A stretch of DNA of 41,804 nucleotides from Bacillota bacterium (GCA_023412005.1 JAEYOE010000008.1:1-41804); one strand, 5' to 3'. Numbered from the stretch's first letter, positions 1-8,401 are shown. Made by a program: numbers and translations. The notes: a model not told the origin generated them from the letters alone.

Positions 1-108
1 CAGGCTTGGAAGCCCAAGGGATAGGACGTATTCCTCTGCCTGATCAGAGTATACCACAAAGCGCTAGTGAAGAGCGCAAACGGAGGTTTCCGTTGGGAAC
101 ATTATATA

Positions 109-257
109 CGAGGGATATACTCGTTCCGCCCATTGTATACAAAAACTCAAGAGCGCTTCGCGGCAAGCGCCGCCAATAGGGCTCTTTTTTTGTATTTATG
201 AGAGCTTCGCATATCGCAAAATCCAAAAAAGAGAGACCTGTATCCCGAAAGGGATAT
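109..257 (+). repeat. Dispersed structured repeat, copy A
   Basis: This non-coding stretch carries one copy of a repeat family found again at 36755-37051 and 41384-41804. The core CGCGGCAAGCGCCGCC (159-174) can fold with a GCGGC/GCCGC stem and is enclosed by AAGAGC (149-154) and GCTCTT (181-186), so 149-190 reads like an intrinsic terminator with a long T run. It is flanked by two small stem-loop boxes, one with GGGATATAC (112-120) and one reading CTGTATCCCGAAAGGGATAT (238-257). A weaker box (CCTGTAGCCCGAAGGGTA) lies at 443-460. No ORF with a ribosome binding site is visible. The function is unknown. Confidence 0.7.
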
Positions 258-289
258 GGCCGCGGCATGTTATTTCGCACAATATCGTG

Positions 290-352
290 GATGGGTCAAG
301 ACCCATCCCTACAATTCGTGCGGTAATGTAGGGATCGACCTCCGTGTCGATC
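290..352. repeat. Chain of short hairpins, dispersed intergenic repeat
   Basis: Three inverted repeats follow one another: GATGGGT/ACCCATC (290-307, loop CAAG), CCTAC/GTAGG around 308-331, and GATCGAC/GTCGATC (333-352, loop CTCCGT). I recall similar words (GTAGGGATCGACCTCCGTGTC) as common intergenic repeats in clostridial genomes, but could not search for them. No gene is seen between 1 and 459; that whole interval holds only repeats and hairpins. Confidence 0.5.
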
Positions 353-458
353 CGCTTACTTTTTTGATGCGGCGGCATTGACATGATTCATTCGGAGCAC
401 AGACACCTGTCCCCTGAACACACAAAATTCAATAAAGAGATACCTGTAGCCCGAAGGG

Positions 459-493
459 TAAAAAAGCGAGCCGCTATATTGCAGCCCGCTTTT
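459..493 (-). terminator. Intrinsic terminator of the aminotransferase gene
   Basis: Read on the minus strand, an AAGCGGGCTGC arm pairs with GCGGCTCGCTT (11 pairs, two of them G-U) around an AATATA loop and is followed by a run of six T. It lies directly after the stop codon of the minus-strand gene that ends at 505. Confidence 0.75.
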
Positions 494-504
494 CATATTC
501 CATG

Positions 505-1674
505 TTACATGTTCTGTTCAATCACGCCTCTTAAGATATCCATTCCCTTATCGATCTGCTCGAACGACGCCATTGAGAAATTCAGCCGCAGCGTGTTTTC
601 GTGGCCGCCTTCGGGGTAAAAATGCACACCCGGTACGTACGCCACCCCGGCATCCACGCACTGCTGGAACAAGCTCACTGCATTCATGCCTTTTGGCAGC
701 TCCGCCCAAATGAACAGCCCGCCGTCCGGCTTGGTGACGGTGATGCCTTTCGGGAACGTCTCAAGCTTTTTTAGCATCGCGTCGCGCTTGTCGCGGTACT
801 GCGCGCAAACCGTTTCGATATGCGATTCGATTTTGCCGGAGCGCATGTACGCATCCACAATTTCCTGGGAAAGGTTGGCCGTGTGCAAATCCTCACCCTG
901 TTTGGCGATGTTGTATTTTTGAATGATACGCTCATCCGCAATCGCCGCCCCCACGCGCAGGCCCGGTGAAATGATTTTTGAAAAGCTCATCAGGTAAATT
1001 ACGCTGCCGTCGTCGTCAAAGCTTTTAATCGGCGGCACGGGCTGCCCCGAATACCGAAGATCGCAATACGGGTCATCCTCGAGTATCAGCACACCGTGCG
1101 CTTTGCAGATGGCTATCATCTGCTTGCGGCGCTCCAGCGACATGGTACGTCCGGTCGGGTTCTGAAAGGTTGGAATCGTGTAGACGAACTTGGGTTTATA
1201 CAATTGGAGCTTCTTTTCGAGGTCATCCATAATCATGCCCTCGTCATCCATCTCGACACCCTTCACATCCGCTTCATAGGTTAAAAACGTCTGCAGCGCG
1301 CCGATGAACGTCGGCGATTCAGTCAGCACCGCATCGCCCGGGTTCACCAGCGTTTTGGCCGCGAGGCCGATGCCCTGCGTGGCACCCGAGGTGATGATGA
1401 CGTTGTCCGTCGTGGCGCTGATGCCGCGCTGCTTCATCATCGAAACGACGGTGTCCTTCAGTTGCCCGATGCCCGGTGTGCCGCCATACTGTAGTATGCT
1501 GCTGCCGTTTTGGCTTATCAGTGATTTTGAGATTTCGGCGATGTCGTCCGAGGGGAAGCTCTCGGGCGCGGGGTTGCCGCCCGCGAACGAGATCATGCCG
1601 GGCTGCGCGAGCAGCGCGAATATGGCGCGGATGGCGCTGCCGGTGACGTTATCGAGTCTTTTTGCAAATTCCAT
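505..1674 (-). CDS. PLP-dependent aminotransferase, fold type I (COG1167-like)
   Basis: The 389-residue protein has the layout of stand-alone class I/II aminotransferases related to AroAT, LysN and the MocR C-terminal domain. Visible motifs are the substrate loop ISFAGGNPAPESFP (about 28-41), NPTG (172-175), the cofactor-binding aspartate in EDDPY (199-203), the lysine that forms the Schiff base in SFSK (K233), and the arginine-containing LRLNFS near the C-terminus. There is no N-terminal GntR domain, so it is an enzyme and not a MocR regulator. It probably transfers the amino group of an aromatic, branched-chain or 2-aminoadipate substrate to 2-oxoglutarate; which one cannot be read from sequence. 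The ATG at 1674 has an AAGGAC ribosome binding site nine bases upstream. It is transcribed alone and ends in a terminator at 459-493. Confidence 0.9.
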   Translation of the reverse strand: MEFAKRLDNVTGSAIRAIFALLAQPGMISFAGGNPAPESFPSDDIAEISKSLISQNGSSILQYGGTPGIGQLKDTVVSMMKQRGISATTDNVIITSGATQGIGLAAKTLVNPGDAVLTESPTFIGALQTFLTYEADVKGVEMDDEGMIMDDLEKKLQLYKPKFVYTIPTFQNPTGRTMSLERRKQMIAICKAHGVLILEDDPYCDLRYSGQPVPPIKSFDDDGSVIYLMSFSKIISPGLRVGAAIADERIIQKYNIAKQGEDLHTANLSQEIVDAYMRSGKIESHIETVCAQYRDKRDAMLKKLETFPKGITVTKPDGGLFIWAELPKGMNAVSLFQQCVDAGVAYVPGVHFYPEGGHENTLRLNFSMASFEQIDKGMDILRGVIEQNM

Positions 1675-1855
1675 AGAATTATGTCCTTAATATATTTAAT
1701 ATTTTATTATAATACGATTTTAAATAAAAACAAGTTTTAAATAGTCGTAACATGGTTACTAATTACATAAGTAAGAAATATTGATTAAAAAATATTGCTC
1801 AATTATGTTAATTTTATGATATAGTAATTCTGTATAAATTATTGTTATTTTGATA

Positions 1856-1897
1856 ACTAGCTTTGTAAATTTTGAATAGAATAAATAATGAGCTAGT
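1856..1897. promoter_or_regulatory. Possible autoregulatory inverted repeat before the Panacea gene
   Basis: ACTAGCT (1856-1862) and AGCTAGT (1891-1897) form a 7-bp inverted repeat flanking a -10-like TAGAAT (1877-1882), upstream of the GAGAGG ribosome binding site of the gene at 1932. Antitoxins often repress their own operon from such sites, but Panacea proteins lack an obvious DNA-binding domain, so this is only a lead. The whole 1690-1931 interval is very AT-rich, like the two genes after it. Confidence 0.3.
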
Positions 1898-1931
1898 CTA
1901 ATATGAAGGATATATAAAGAGAGGCATTCAA

Positions 1932-2366
1932 ATGTTTAGTGCTCATAACGTTTCAAAATATATTGTAAACTGGTGCCACGATAATGGTGTTTATATAACC
2001 AACTTAAAATTGCAGAAATTATTATATTTTGTTCAAGGAAGAGTGTCTAAATGTATAGGTAGACGTTTTATTGAAGATGATTTTTACGCTTGGAAATTAG
2101 GCCCTGTCGTTCCTTCTGTTTATAGTGAATACGCATTGTATTCATCAACGTTAATTCCAAGACAATTTGGAGCTGAGATATTTGACAATGATATTTGCTC
2201 TCAAATCGATAGAGTTTTATATAAGTATAAATCTTTTTCTGCTTGGGAATTAGTTGATCTATCTCACGAGGAAGATCCGTGGAAATATAATTATATGATA
2301 TTCGGAGATAAATCAATAATTCCATATGAATCGATTGCAGATTTTTATGGGGTTGGTAACTGTTAA
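1932..2366 (+). CDS. Panacea-domain (SocA/DUF4065) antitoxin-like protein
   Basis: This 144-residue protein is a complete single Panacea domain. Diagnostic stretches are the start FSAHNVSKYIVNWC, LKLQKLLYFVQG (about 26-37), FYAWKLGPVVPSVYSEY (about 51-67), SAWELVDLSHEEDPW (about 102-116) and a C-terminal IPYESI. Proteins of this family (PanA, SocA, GepA) are known as versatile antitoxins that bind and neutralise quite unrelated toxins encoded beside them. The stop TAA shares a base with the ATG of the next gene (TAATG), which predicts translational coupling and a functional pair. A GAGAGG ribosome binding site lies eight bases before the ATG. Both genes are strikingly AT-rich against their neighbours, pointing to horizontal acquisition. 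The domain call is firm; antitoxin function is inferred from family and arrangement. Confidence 0.87.
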   Translation: MFSAHNVSKYIVNWCHDNGVYITNLKLQKLLYFVQGRVSKCIGRRFIEDDFYAWKLGPVVPSVYSEYALYSSTLIPRQFGAEIFDNDICSQIDRVLYKYKSFSAWELVDLSHEEDPWKYNYMIFGDKSIIPYESIADFYGVGNC

Positions 2367-3772
2367 TGATAGATGAGCAAAAGACAAATGTATTGCTTGA
2401 TATAATTGATGATCTATGTGATACAAAATATTCAAAAAACAATATTAAAATAGAGAATAATATTACCAAACTGAAACAAATATATAGTAATCATTATCGT
2501 CATTCATACTCTGATATATTTAATAAGTTGCAAGGAATACTTGCAAATGACTTTGAAACAAGTATCTGTTTAGGAGAAAACTTGCGTATTTTAGCTGAAG
2601 CACTCCAAGGAGAATCCGCAACAAATCCAGATGATAATGAATTGCCAGATACGATCAATGGTTTCAAAAAGTTTTCGGATCATATAAATTTAGAAATTGG
2701 GCGATACAATTTTATTAAGAAGACTTTTGCTGGCGAAGATAGAGGCACAAAAACTGATATTGGAATACAGGATTATCAAGGCTTTGGTGAAAGAATAAAT
2801 AAAGCCGAAGAAGCAATTAATAGCATACGTCCAATTACTACAAAAGCTGAAAGTGAATTAAGTAAATTAGATGAAAAGTTGGAAAGTAATAAAATCTCAT
2901 CAATAACGGCACTTACAATTTTCTCTGCAGTTATTCTTGCATTTTCAGGCGGTATAACTTTTGAAGCAGGAGTTTTTAAAGGTATTTCTGAAACAACACC
3001 TTATAGACTGGTTTTTATTGTAGCTCTAACAGGATTTATATTATTCAATACTATTTTTGTTCTGCTTTACTTAGTTGGAAAAATGACAAGTAAAAGCATC
3101 AGCAGCCGTTGTAAGTATCTATCTTTAAAAGAAAAAGAAGTTGATCAATGTCGTGTTTGTGGTGATGGATTCTGTACTAAACAGTACTCTGGAGTTTCAC
3201 TGGCATGTAGGATTTGGCATAAATACTCCTACGTTTTCGCTGTAAATTCAGTTTTAATTTTTGTACTATATGAATGTTTCGTATTTTGGTTGTTTAAACC
3301 GATTCTCACAAGTTTTAACTTGATAAGTAGTTTTGGTTTGTTTTTGATTCTTCCCTTTTTATTGACTGGTATAATCATTGCTATTTCTAAAAGCTTAAAG
3401 TTAGTCCAAAAGAATAGGATAATTTTAGATATCAAAATCAACTTTGTTTCAAGATATATTTCATCTAGTGGTTTACATGAAAAATTAATCAATTCATTTA
3501 CTATTTCTATGAACAAAATATTGGCCTCTTTTTATGGTAATAAAAAAGAAATTGTAAATGAGCTTGAAGAAATGATTATTGCAACAGATTGTGAAGATAA
3601 GAAGAGTTTTAATAGATTGCTTAAGAATATTAATTACTTCGTAAAAGAACGCTTACTTACAACAGAGAGTCTTGAACGAACAATCAGTTTTTCACATCAT
3701 AAAATTAACAAGTCAAAATGGAACAAGTTGAAAGACAAACTTAAAGAGTATATTCATAGCGAATATCAATAA
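2366..3772 (+). CDS. Four-helix membrane protein, putative toxin/effector partner of the Panacea protein
   Basis: The 468-residue product has no name I can give with confidence. Residues 1-175 are soluble and mostly helical, with a heptad-like coiled coil at about 142-176. Hydrophobic segments lie at about 179-199 (containing AFSGGITF), 214-238, 288-312 and 318-341, so N- and C-termini should be on the same side, probably the cytosol. The loop between helices 2 and 3 holds a cysteine cluster (C262, C265, C270, C281) that could bind zinc. The C-terminal 125 residues are soluble and rich in lysine. Coupling to a Panacea gene suggests a membrane-acting toxin or defence effector. I recall coiled-coil proteins with a similar first helix pair beside DUF4065 genes, but that is memory, not a search. 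The gene is AT-rich and overlaps the 3' end of comF by seven bases, tail to tail. Confidence 0.7.
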   Translation: MIDEQKTNVLLDIIDDLCDTKYSKNNIKIENNITKLKQIYSNHYRHSYSDIFNKLQGILANDFETSICLGENLRILAEALQGESATNPDDNELPDTINGFKKFSDHINLEIGRYNFIKKTFAGEDRGTKTDIGIQDYQGFGERINKAEEAINSIRPITTKAESELSKLDEKLESNKISSITALTIFSAVILAFSGGITFEAGVFKGISETTPYRLVFIVALTGFILFNTIFVLLYLVGKMTSKSISSRCKYLSLKEKEVDQCRVCGDGFCTKQYSGVSLACRIWHKYSYVFAVNSVLIFVLYECFVFWLFKPILTSFNLISSFGLFLILPFLLTGIIIAISKSLKLVQKNRIILDIKINFVSRYISSSGLHEKLINSFTISMNKILASFYGNKKEIVNELEEMIIATDCEDKKSFNRLLKNINYFVKERLLTTESLERTISFSHHKINKSKWNKLKDKLKEYIHSEYQ

Positions 3773-4404
3773 CAATGGGATGTACTCATTGCCTTGGCAA
3801 ACGTCAGCACCGTCACCTCTGCCGCGCCCGCGCCTTTCAGCACGCTTGCGCACTCGGCGGCTGTCGCGCCCGTGGTAAACACGTCGTCCACCAGCAGCAC
3901 ATGGCCGGATACCGCCTGCACAGCCTCAAACGCGCCGCGCATGTTTTCCTTGCGCTGCTGACTGTTCAGCTTCGTCTGCGACGGCGTGTTGCGTATGCGT
4001 TTCATCGCATCAATATGCGGCTTGCCCGTCAGCTCGGTTAAGCGCTCCGCCAGCAGCGCGGCCTGATCGAAGCCCCGCTTTCGCCGCTTTTTCTTATGCA
4101 GAGGCACATGACAGAGTCCATCAAAGCTGATATTAGCCTCTATGGCCGCGCGCAGCATGGCCTGTGCCATGAATCCGGCTAAATACCGGCTGCCGCCGTA
4201 CTTATAGCGCTGCACAAGTTGGGCTGCGGGGCCGTCGTATATGTAAGCTGCAATTCGCGTATCAGTTGTCCCGGTCGTCAGCTTGTGCATCGTGAGACTG
4301 CAGGTCGGGCAAAGATAATCCGTCACAGCTTTTTCGGTGCCGCAGACCACGCATTTTTTGATATACGGAAACAGTGTTTCCCAAAGCGCCGAAAACAGCC
4401 TCAA
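3766..4404 (-). CDS. comF: ComF family protein (ComFC-like phosphoribosyltransferase fold)
   Basis: The 212-residue protein joins an N-terminal zinc ribbon (C18, C21, C32, C35) to a phosphoribosyltransferase-type domain with the PRPP-loop signature VLLVDDVFTTGAT (about 169-181). ComF proteins act in the cytosol on incoming single-stranded DNA during natural transformation, and possibly in repair, working with helicases. The start is a TTG at 4404, two bases after the recD2 stop; no in-frame ATG or GTG exists upstream before recD2, so coupling to recD2 is likely. The gene ends MSTSHCY, overlapping the unrelated AT-rich gene on the other strand; members of the family usually stop near the preceding FAKA, so the last residues may derive from the inserted DNA. 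Confidence 0.88.
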   Translation of the reverse strand: MRLFSALWETLFPYIKKCVVCGTEKAVTDYLCPTCSLTMHKLTTGTTDTRIAAYIYDGPAAQLVQRYKYGGSRYLAGFMAQAMLRAAIEANISFDGLCHVPLHKKKRRKRGFDQAALLAERLTELTGKPHIDAMKRIRNTPSQTKLNSQQRKENMRGAFEAVQAVSGHVLLVDDVFTTGATAAECASVLKGAGAAEVTVLTFAKAMSTSHCY

Positions 4405-4405
4405 C

Positions 4406-6631
4406 TTACATCGCCCCCAGTATCACGGCCAAGTCCTTGATCTCGTGGTCGAGCGTGGTGTAGCGCCCGCGAATGCGATTGTTGCTCACCATAAATTCCA
4501 CGGTGCTCTGCTGCCCGATGATAATCACCTTCTCCATCGCGCGTGTCAGCGCGGTGTACAAGAGGTTGCGCGAGAGAAACCGCCCGCCGCCTGCCATCAG
4601 CGGCATCATCACCACCGGAAATTCACTGCCCTGCGATTTGTGCACCGTGACCGCGTACGCGTGCTCAATCTGTTCCAGCTCGGCAAACGCGTAAATCGCG
4701 TCGCGGTTGCCGTCAAAGCGAATCGTCGCTTCCTTCACATCGTTGTCAATGCGCACGATACGCCCAAGGTCTCCGTTGAAAACGCCGAGCCCTTTGTGAG
4801 CAAACAGCTTATCGTCGGCAACGAACCATTCCATGCCGTAGTTGTTCTTGGTCTGCATCACCTTATCGCCTGTGCGAAACAGCGTATCGCCAACCTGCAC
4901 CTCTTCGCGCGTGGCAAGGCGCGGGTTTAGCAGCTCGCGCAGTTCCATGTTGATGTTATACACGCCGAGCAAGCCTTTTTTGATGGGGCAGAGTATCTGC
5001 GTCTGTTCCAATATATCATATTTTCCGGGTATTTCCCCTTCGGTCAGCAGCTTTTTCAGCCGCGTGATAACGGCTTCCGGCTCGCTTTCCGGGATAAACA
5101 GAAAATCGCCCGTGACATAAAACTCCGGGTTTTCGCCGCGATTCACGCGGTGCGCGTTTTCCACAATGCTGCCGCCTTCCTTTTGGCGGTAAAAGCGCGT
5201 CAGCTGTGTGACCGGGAAAGCGCCGCTCTTGATCACATCTCTTAATACGTTGCCGGGGCCCACCGAAGGCAGCTGATCCGCGTCGCCCACGATGACGAGC
5301 CGCGTGCCATCGGGCAGCGCGCGCAGCAACGCCCGCATCAAAAATATATCCACCATCGACGCTTCGTCCACAATCACCGCTTCGGCTTCCAGTGGGTTGT
5401 CATCGTTGCGGATGAAGCGAATGCCCGTGTCGTAATCGTCGTCGGCACCAACGCCGTACTCAAGCAGCCGGTGAATGGTTTTCGCCTCGCGCCCAGTGGA
5501 TTGCTCAATGCGCTTGGCCGCACGGCCCGTGGGTGCACACAGTGCCGTGGTGACGCCGCATTGCTCAAACAGCGAAATGATGGCCTTGGTGATTGTCGTT
5601 TTGCCGGTGCCCGGCCCGCCCGTGATCACCGCGACCTGATTCGAAAGCGCCATCAGCACCGCGCGCTCCTGCTCTTCCGACAGGTTCACATTGCCGATAT
5701 AACGCTCGTATGCGTGAGAAACGTCCGGAATCGGTATGCGCGGCCGGCACTTGGAGAGTATATACAGCCGCCGTGCGACATCGCTTTCGGTGACGTAGGC
5801 CGCCATATGAAACACGGCGGGCGTGTTATTAACGAATTTTTGCGCAATCTCGTCGGCCAGCGTCAGCGCGCTGATGCGCGCATCAATCAGCTTTTCGTCC
5901 ACGCCGAGCATTTTTGCGGCATGGCGGCGCAGCTCTTGGCGCGGCAGGCAAGTATGCCCCTCGCTCATCGCGGTGAGCAGCTCATATTTTATACCCATAT
6001 CTATGCGGTATTCGGAATTCTTGTCGATCCCGATGGTGCCCGCTATTTTGTCGGCCCGCTCAAAGCCGATGCCCGAAATATCGTCGATCATGCGGTAAGG
6101 GTTTTCCTGAATCAGCATCGGTGCGGCGGCACCGTAGCGCTCGAATACGCGAAAAGCCTGCCGAACGGAGAGCCCCAAATTCTGCAGATCAATAATCACC
6201 TGCTTCACGCCGATGTGGTCCGAAAAGCTTTCGGCTATGCTCATTGCGAGCTTATGGCTGACGCCCCTGACTTCGGCAAGCAGTTCCGGGCTGTTTTCAA
6301 TCACGTCAAACGTGTTTTCGCCGAACGCGTCCACAATGCGTCCCGCAATCGCGTCGCCCACGCCCTTGATGAGCCCACTCGATAAGAACATACGGATGGA
6401 TTCGGCTGTGTTGGGCAGCCGCGTTTCCACCGATTTTACCGAAAACTGGCGGCCGTACATCCGGTGTTCCGTCCATGCGCCGAAAAGCCGCACATACTCA
6501 CCCTCGTGGATGTGCGGCAGGCAGCCGACAGCGGTGGTCAGCTCGCCGTTGAAATCCAGCGACATCACTGTCCAGCCGTTTTCGTCATTGCGGAAATTGA
6601 TTTCGAGCACCGTGCCCTCAATACACGTCAT
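4406..6631 (-). CDS. recD2: RecD2-type SF1B ATP-dependent DNA helicase
   Basis: At 741 residues this is a full-length RecD2 (YrrC/TraA-like), a 5'-3' helicase that acts without RecBC in Bacillota. The N-terminal OB-like part begins GTVLEINFRNDENGWTV, followed by helix-hairpin-helix repeats (GVGDAIAGRIV near 90, ISGIGFERADKIAG near 185). The motor shows Walker A GGPGTGKTT (338-346), motif Ia APTGRAAKR, Walker B DEASMVD (422-428), GDADQLPSVG, and the late motifs VHKSQGSEFP and LYTALTRA. The ATG at 6631 gives the expected N-terminus. It is the first gene of a recD2-comF pair, which fits a role in processing imported or damaged DNA. Confidence 0.95.
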   Translation of the reverse strand: MTCIEGTVLEINFRNDENGWTVMSLDFNGELTTAVGCLPHIHEGEYVRLFGAWTEHRMYGRQFSVKSVETRLPNTAESIRMFLSSGLIKGVGDAIAGRIVDAFGENTFDVIENSPELLAEVRGVSHKLAMSIAESFSDHIGVKQVIIDLQNLGLSVRQAFRVFERYGAAAPMLIQENPYRMIDDISGIGFERADKIAGTIGIDKNSEYRIDMGIKYELLTAMSEGHTCLPRQELRRHAAKMLGVDEKLIDARISALTLADEIAQKFVNNTPAVFHMAAYVTESDVARRLYILSKCRPRIPIPDVSHAYERYIGNVNLSEEQERAVLMALSNQVAVITGGPGTGKTTITKAIISLFEQCGVTTALCAPTGRAAKRIEQSTGREAKTIHRLLEYGVGADDDYDTGIRFIRNDDNPLEAEAVIVDEASMVDIFLMRALLRALPDGTRLVIVGDADQLPSVGPGNVLRDVIKSGAFPVTQLTRFYRQKEGGSIVENAHRVNRGENPEFYVTGDFLFIPESEPEAVITRLKKLLTEGEIPGKYDILEQTQILCPIKKGLLGVYNINMELRELLNPRLATREEVQVGDTLFRTGDKVMQTKNNYGMEWFVADDKLFAHKGLGVFNGDLGRIVRIDNDVKEATIRFDGNRDAIYAFAELEQIEHAYAVTVHKSQGSEFPVVMMPLMAGGGRFLSRNLLYTALTRAMEKVIIIGQQSTVEFMVSNNRIRGRYTTLDHEIKDLAVILGAM

Positions 6632-6775
6632 AAACCCTCAAACATATAGTCGGTTTTTGCCATTATAACACACTATGCGGGCCCGTGTATGTCTTTTTAG
6701 CGCACGAACCCGTATTCTGTGTTTCAGCAACGAATGAACATTTGCTTAAAACACAGCATCCGGGAAATAAACTGT

Positions 6776-6805
6776 TTGACAAGCTAACAACGTGTGTGGG
6801 ATAAT
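6776..6805 (+). promoter_or_regulatory. Strong sigma-A-type promoter
   Basis: A perfect -35 TTGACA (6776-6781), an 18-bp spacer and a GATAAT -10 (6800-6805) sit about 40 bases before the small ORF at 6847. Divergent recD2 starts at 6631. Transcription should begin near 6812. Confidence 0.75.
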
Positions 6806-6846
6806 GACTCAAATTTATATGTTTTTCTTTATTGGAGCCTTTATTC

Positions 6847-6942
6847 ATGCTGAAACTTTTACCGACAATATTTGACGATCTTATCAGCCGAATTAGCAAG
6901 CTGTTTGCGCTGATTATTGGGTTGCGTCAGGTTTTGCGGTAG
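6847..6942 (+). CDS. Small amphipathic 31-residue peptide or leader ORF
   Basis: The ORF begins MLKLLPTIFDDL and ends GLRQVLR, with a hydrophobic, amphipathic character throughout and arginines or lysines spaced along one side. It has its own consensus promoter (6776-6805), a GGAG ribosome binding site nine bases before the ATG, and is followed by a strong terminator hairpin (6979-7008). Two readings are open: a free-standing membrane-active peptide (for example a type I toxin-like or modulin-like peptide), or a leader ORF whose translation sets read-through of the hairpin into the transporter gene at 7030. I do not recognise the family. Confidence 0.5.
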   Translation: MLKLLPTIFDDLISRISKLFALIIGLRQVLR

Positions 6943-6978
6943 GATGGCACAATGTGCAGGCAATGTCCGAATCGGATA

Positions 6979-7012
6979 AAAGCCCTTACTGCAAGCAGTA
7001 AGGGCTTTATTT
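6979..7012 (+). terminator. Strong terminator or attenuator hairpin before the MFS gene
   Basis: A 13-bp perfect stem (6979-6991 with 6996-7008, arm AAAGCCCTTACTG) closes on a CAAG loop and runs into a T-rich tail. It ends only 13 bases before the GGAGG ribosome binding site of the transporter, so it either ends the small-ORF transcript or attenuates transporter expression. No second promoter is evident between it and the transporter. Confidence 0.8.
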
Positions 7013-7029
7013 ATAACTAAGGAGGATTT

Positions 7030-8241
7030 ATGAAAACGACAAAAAGAACAGGCCCTATCGCCGCATCAATCGCGATACAGCTTTGCCTTGGTATTGCTTA
7101 CATTTGGAGTGTGTTCCAAACAGGTATTGCAAACAGCATCTTTAACGGAGACAACGCGGCGGCAAGTCTCACATTTTCTTTGCTGCTCGCCACGCTTACA
7201 GTGGGCAGCGTCATCGGCGGAAATCTGGCTTCCAAGTTTTCCACCAGAACCATTGTGATGATTGGCGGCTTTATTTTAAGCGCTGGGTTCTTGCTCGCGT
7301 CGTTTGCGAACGCCAGCATCCCGTGGCTGCTGTGGGTGGGCTACGGTGTGATGGGCGGCACCGGCATGGGTTTTACCTATTCAACAACCATTGCATGCGC
7401 CCAAAAATGGTTTCCCGAGAAAAAAGGTTTTGTGACGGGCTTGATTGTTGCTGCCTTGGGCTTTGGCGGCGTGGTATTCACGCCCATCATCGAACAGCTG
7501 ATCAAAGCGTTCGGCGGGCCGGAAGTGGGCGAACCAAACACGTTTATCGTTCTTGCCGGTATCTTTCTTGTGGTGTGTACGGTGGGTGCACTCTTTCTTA
7601 AAAATCCGCCCGAAACGCAAGCTCAAACCGCTCAGGCTGCGATAGCCGACAACAGCCTTACCCCGGGCCAGGTTCTCAGAGATCCGCGATTTTATCTTAT
7701 CACCTTGTCACTGATGCTGGCCTGCATGGGCGGGCTCATGATGATTGGCTTTGCAAAGCCCATTGCCGTGGCCAAGGGCCTTGGCGAAACCGCCACCATC
7801 GGCGTACTTGTGATATCGATGTGCAACTCACTCGGACGCCTGACGTGGGGTGCAATTTCGGATAAAATGGGCAGAAAGAAAACCATCATCATTTTGCTGG
7901 CGGGCTCCGCTGTTCTGTCAATGTTGGTCAGCGTTGTGAGCGGCTATTTCATCTACGCGCTCATCGGCTTGATCGGGTTCTTCTATGGCGGTTTTTTGAG
8001 CAACTTCCCGTCTTTAACGGCCGATCTTTTCGGGCCGAAACACATGGCGACTAACTACGGCATGGTGTTGCTCGGTTTTGGCGTGGGTGCCGTGGCTTCC
8101 TCGTACATCGCCGGATACTACAAAAATATCGCCGCTGAGAATATCTCTTTGATGTCTCCCGCGTTTTTCATTGCGGCGGGTTGTGCGGTTGTGGGCATCG
8201 TGCTGATGCTGATGCTGAAGAAAAAGCCCGTTAAAGAGTGA
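7030..8241 (+). CDS. MFS transporter, OFA (oxalate/formate antiporter-like) family
   Basis: The 403-residue product has about twelve hydrophobic helices and the features of the OFA branch of the major facilitator superfamily: an N-terminal AIQLCLGIAYIWSVFQ helix, GGFILSAGFLLA, the GYGVMGGTGMGFTYSTT stretch, the post-helix-2 and helix-8 loops (NLASKFSTR, SDKMGRKK), and a glycine-rich helix 11. Members exchange small carboxylates such as oxalate, formate or lactate across the cytoplasmic membrane; the substrate here cannot be told. A GGAGGA ribosome binding site precedes the ATG. The preceding hairpin and small ORF suggest conditional expression. Confidence 0.9.
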   Translation: MKTTKRTGPIAASIAIQLCLGIAYIWSVFQTGIANSIFNGDNAAASLTFSLLLATLTVGSVIGGNLASKFSTRTIVMIGGFILSAGFLLASFANASIPWLLWVGYGVMGGTGMGFTYSTTIACAQKWFPEKKGFVTGLIVAALGFGGVVFTPIIEQLIKAFGGPEVGEPNTFIVLAGIFLVVCTVGALFLKNPPETQAQTAQAAIADNSLTPGQVLRDPRFYLITLSLMLACMGGLMMIGFAKPIAVAKGLGETATIGVLVISMCNSLGRLTWGAISDKMGRKKTIIILLAGSAVLSMLVSVVSGYFIYALIGLIGFFYGGFLSNFPSLTADLFGPKHMATNYGMVLLGFGVGAVASSYIAGYYKNIAAENISLMSPAFFIAAGCAVVGIVLMLMLKKKPVKE

Positions 8242-8268
8242 AGCTGAAATAACCAAGCGATAACCTGA

Positions 8269-8296
8269 AGCGGCATGACCACATGCCGCTTTTTTC
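8269..8296 (+). terminator. Terminator of the MFS gene
   Basis: AGCGGCATG (8269-8277) pairs with CATGCCGCT (8282-8290) around ACCA, followed by a run of T. It closes the transporter unit 27 bases after the stop codon. Confidence 0.9.
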
Positions 8297-8401
8297 ATAC
8301 CAATACTTGCAGCTTTATTGATAAGATATGAATTTAATAAAAACTTGCAATGTATATTAAAAATGATAACATAAAACAAAAGAAATCTTGAAAGAGTCGA
8401 G

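Noticed and set aside
1932..3772. Prophage remnant
   Set aside because: Panacea proteins occur in phages, but no integrase, structural or lysis gene is nearby, and only two genes are foreign in composition.
5471..6385. Long plus-strand ORF opposite recD2
   Set aside because: It is a shadow of the GC-rich recD2 coding frame, with no ribosome binding site or recognisable protein.
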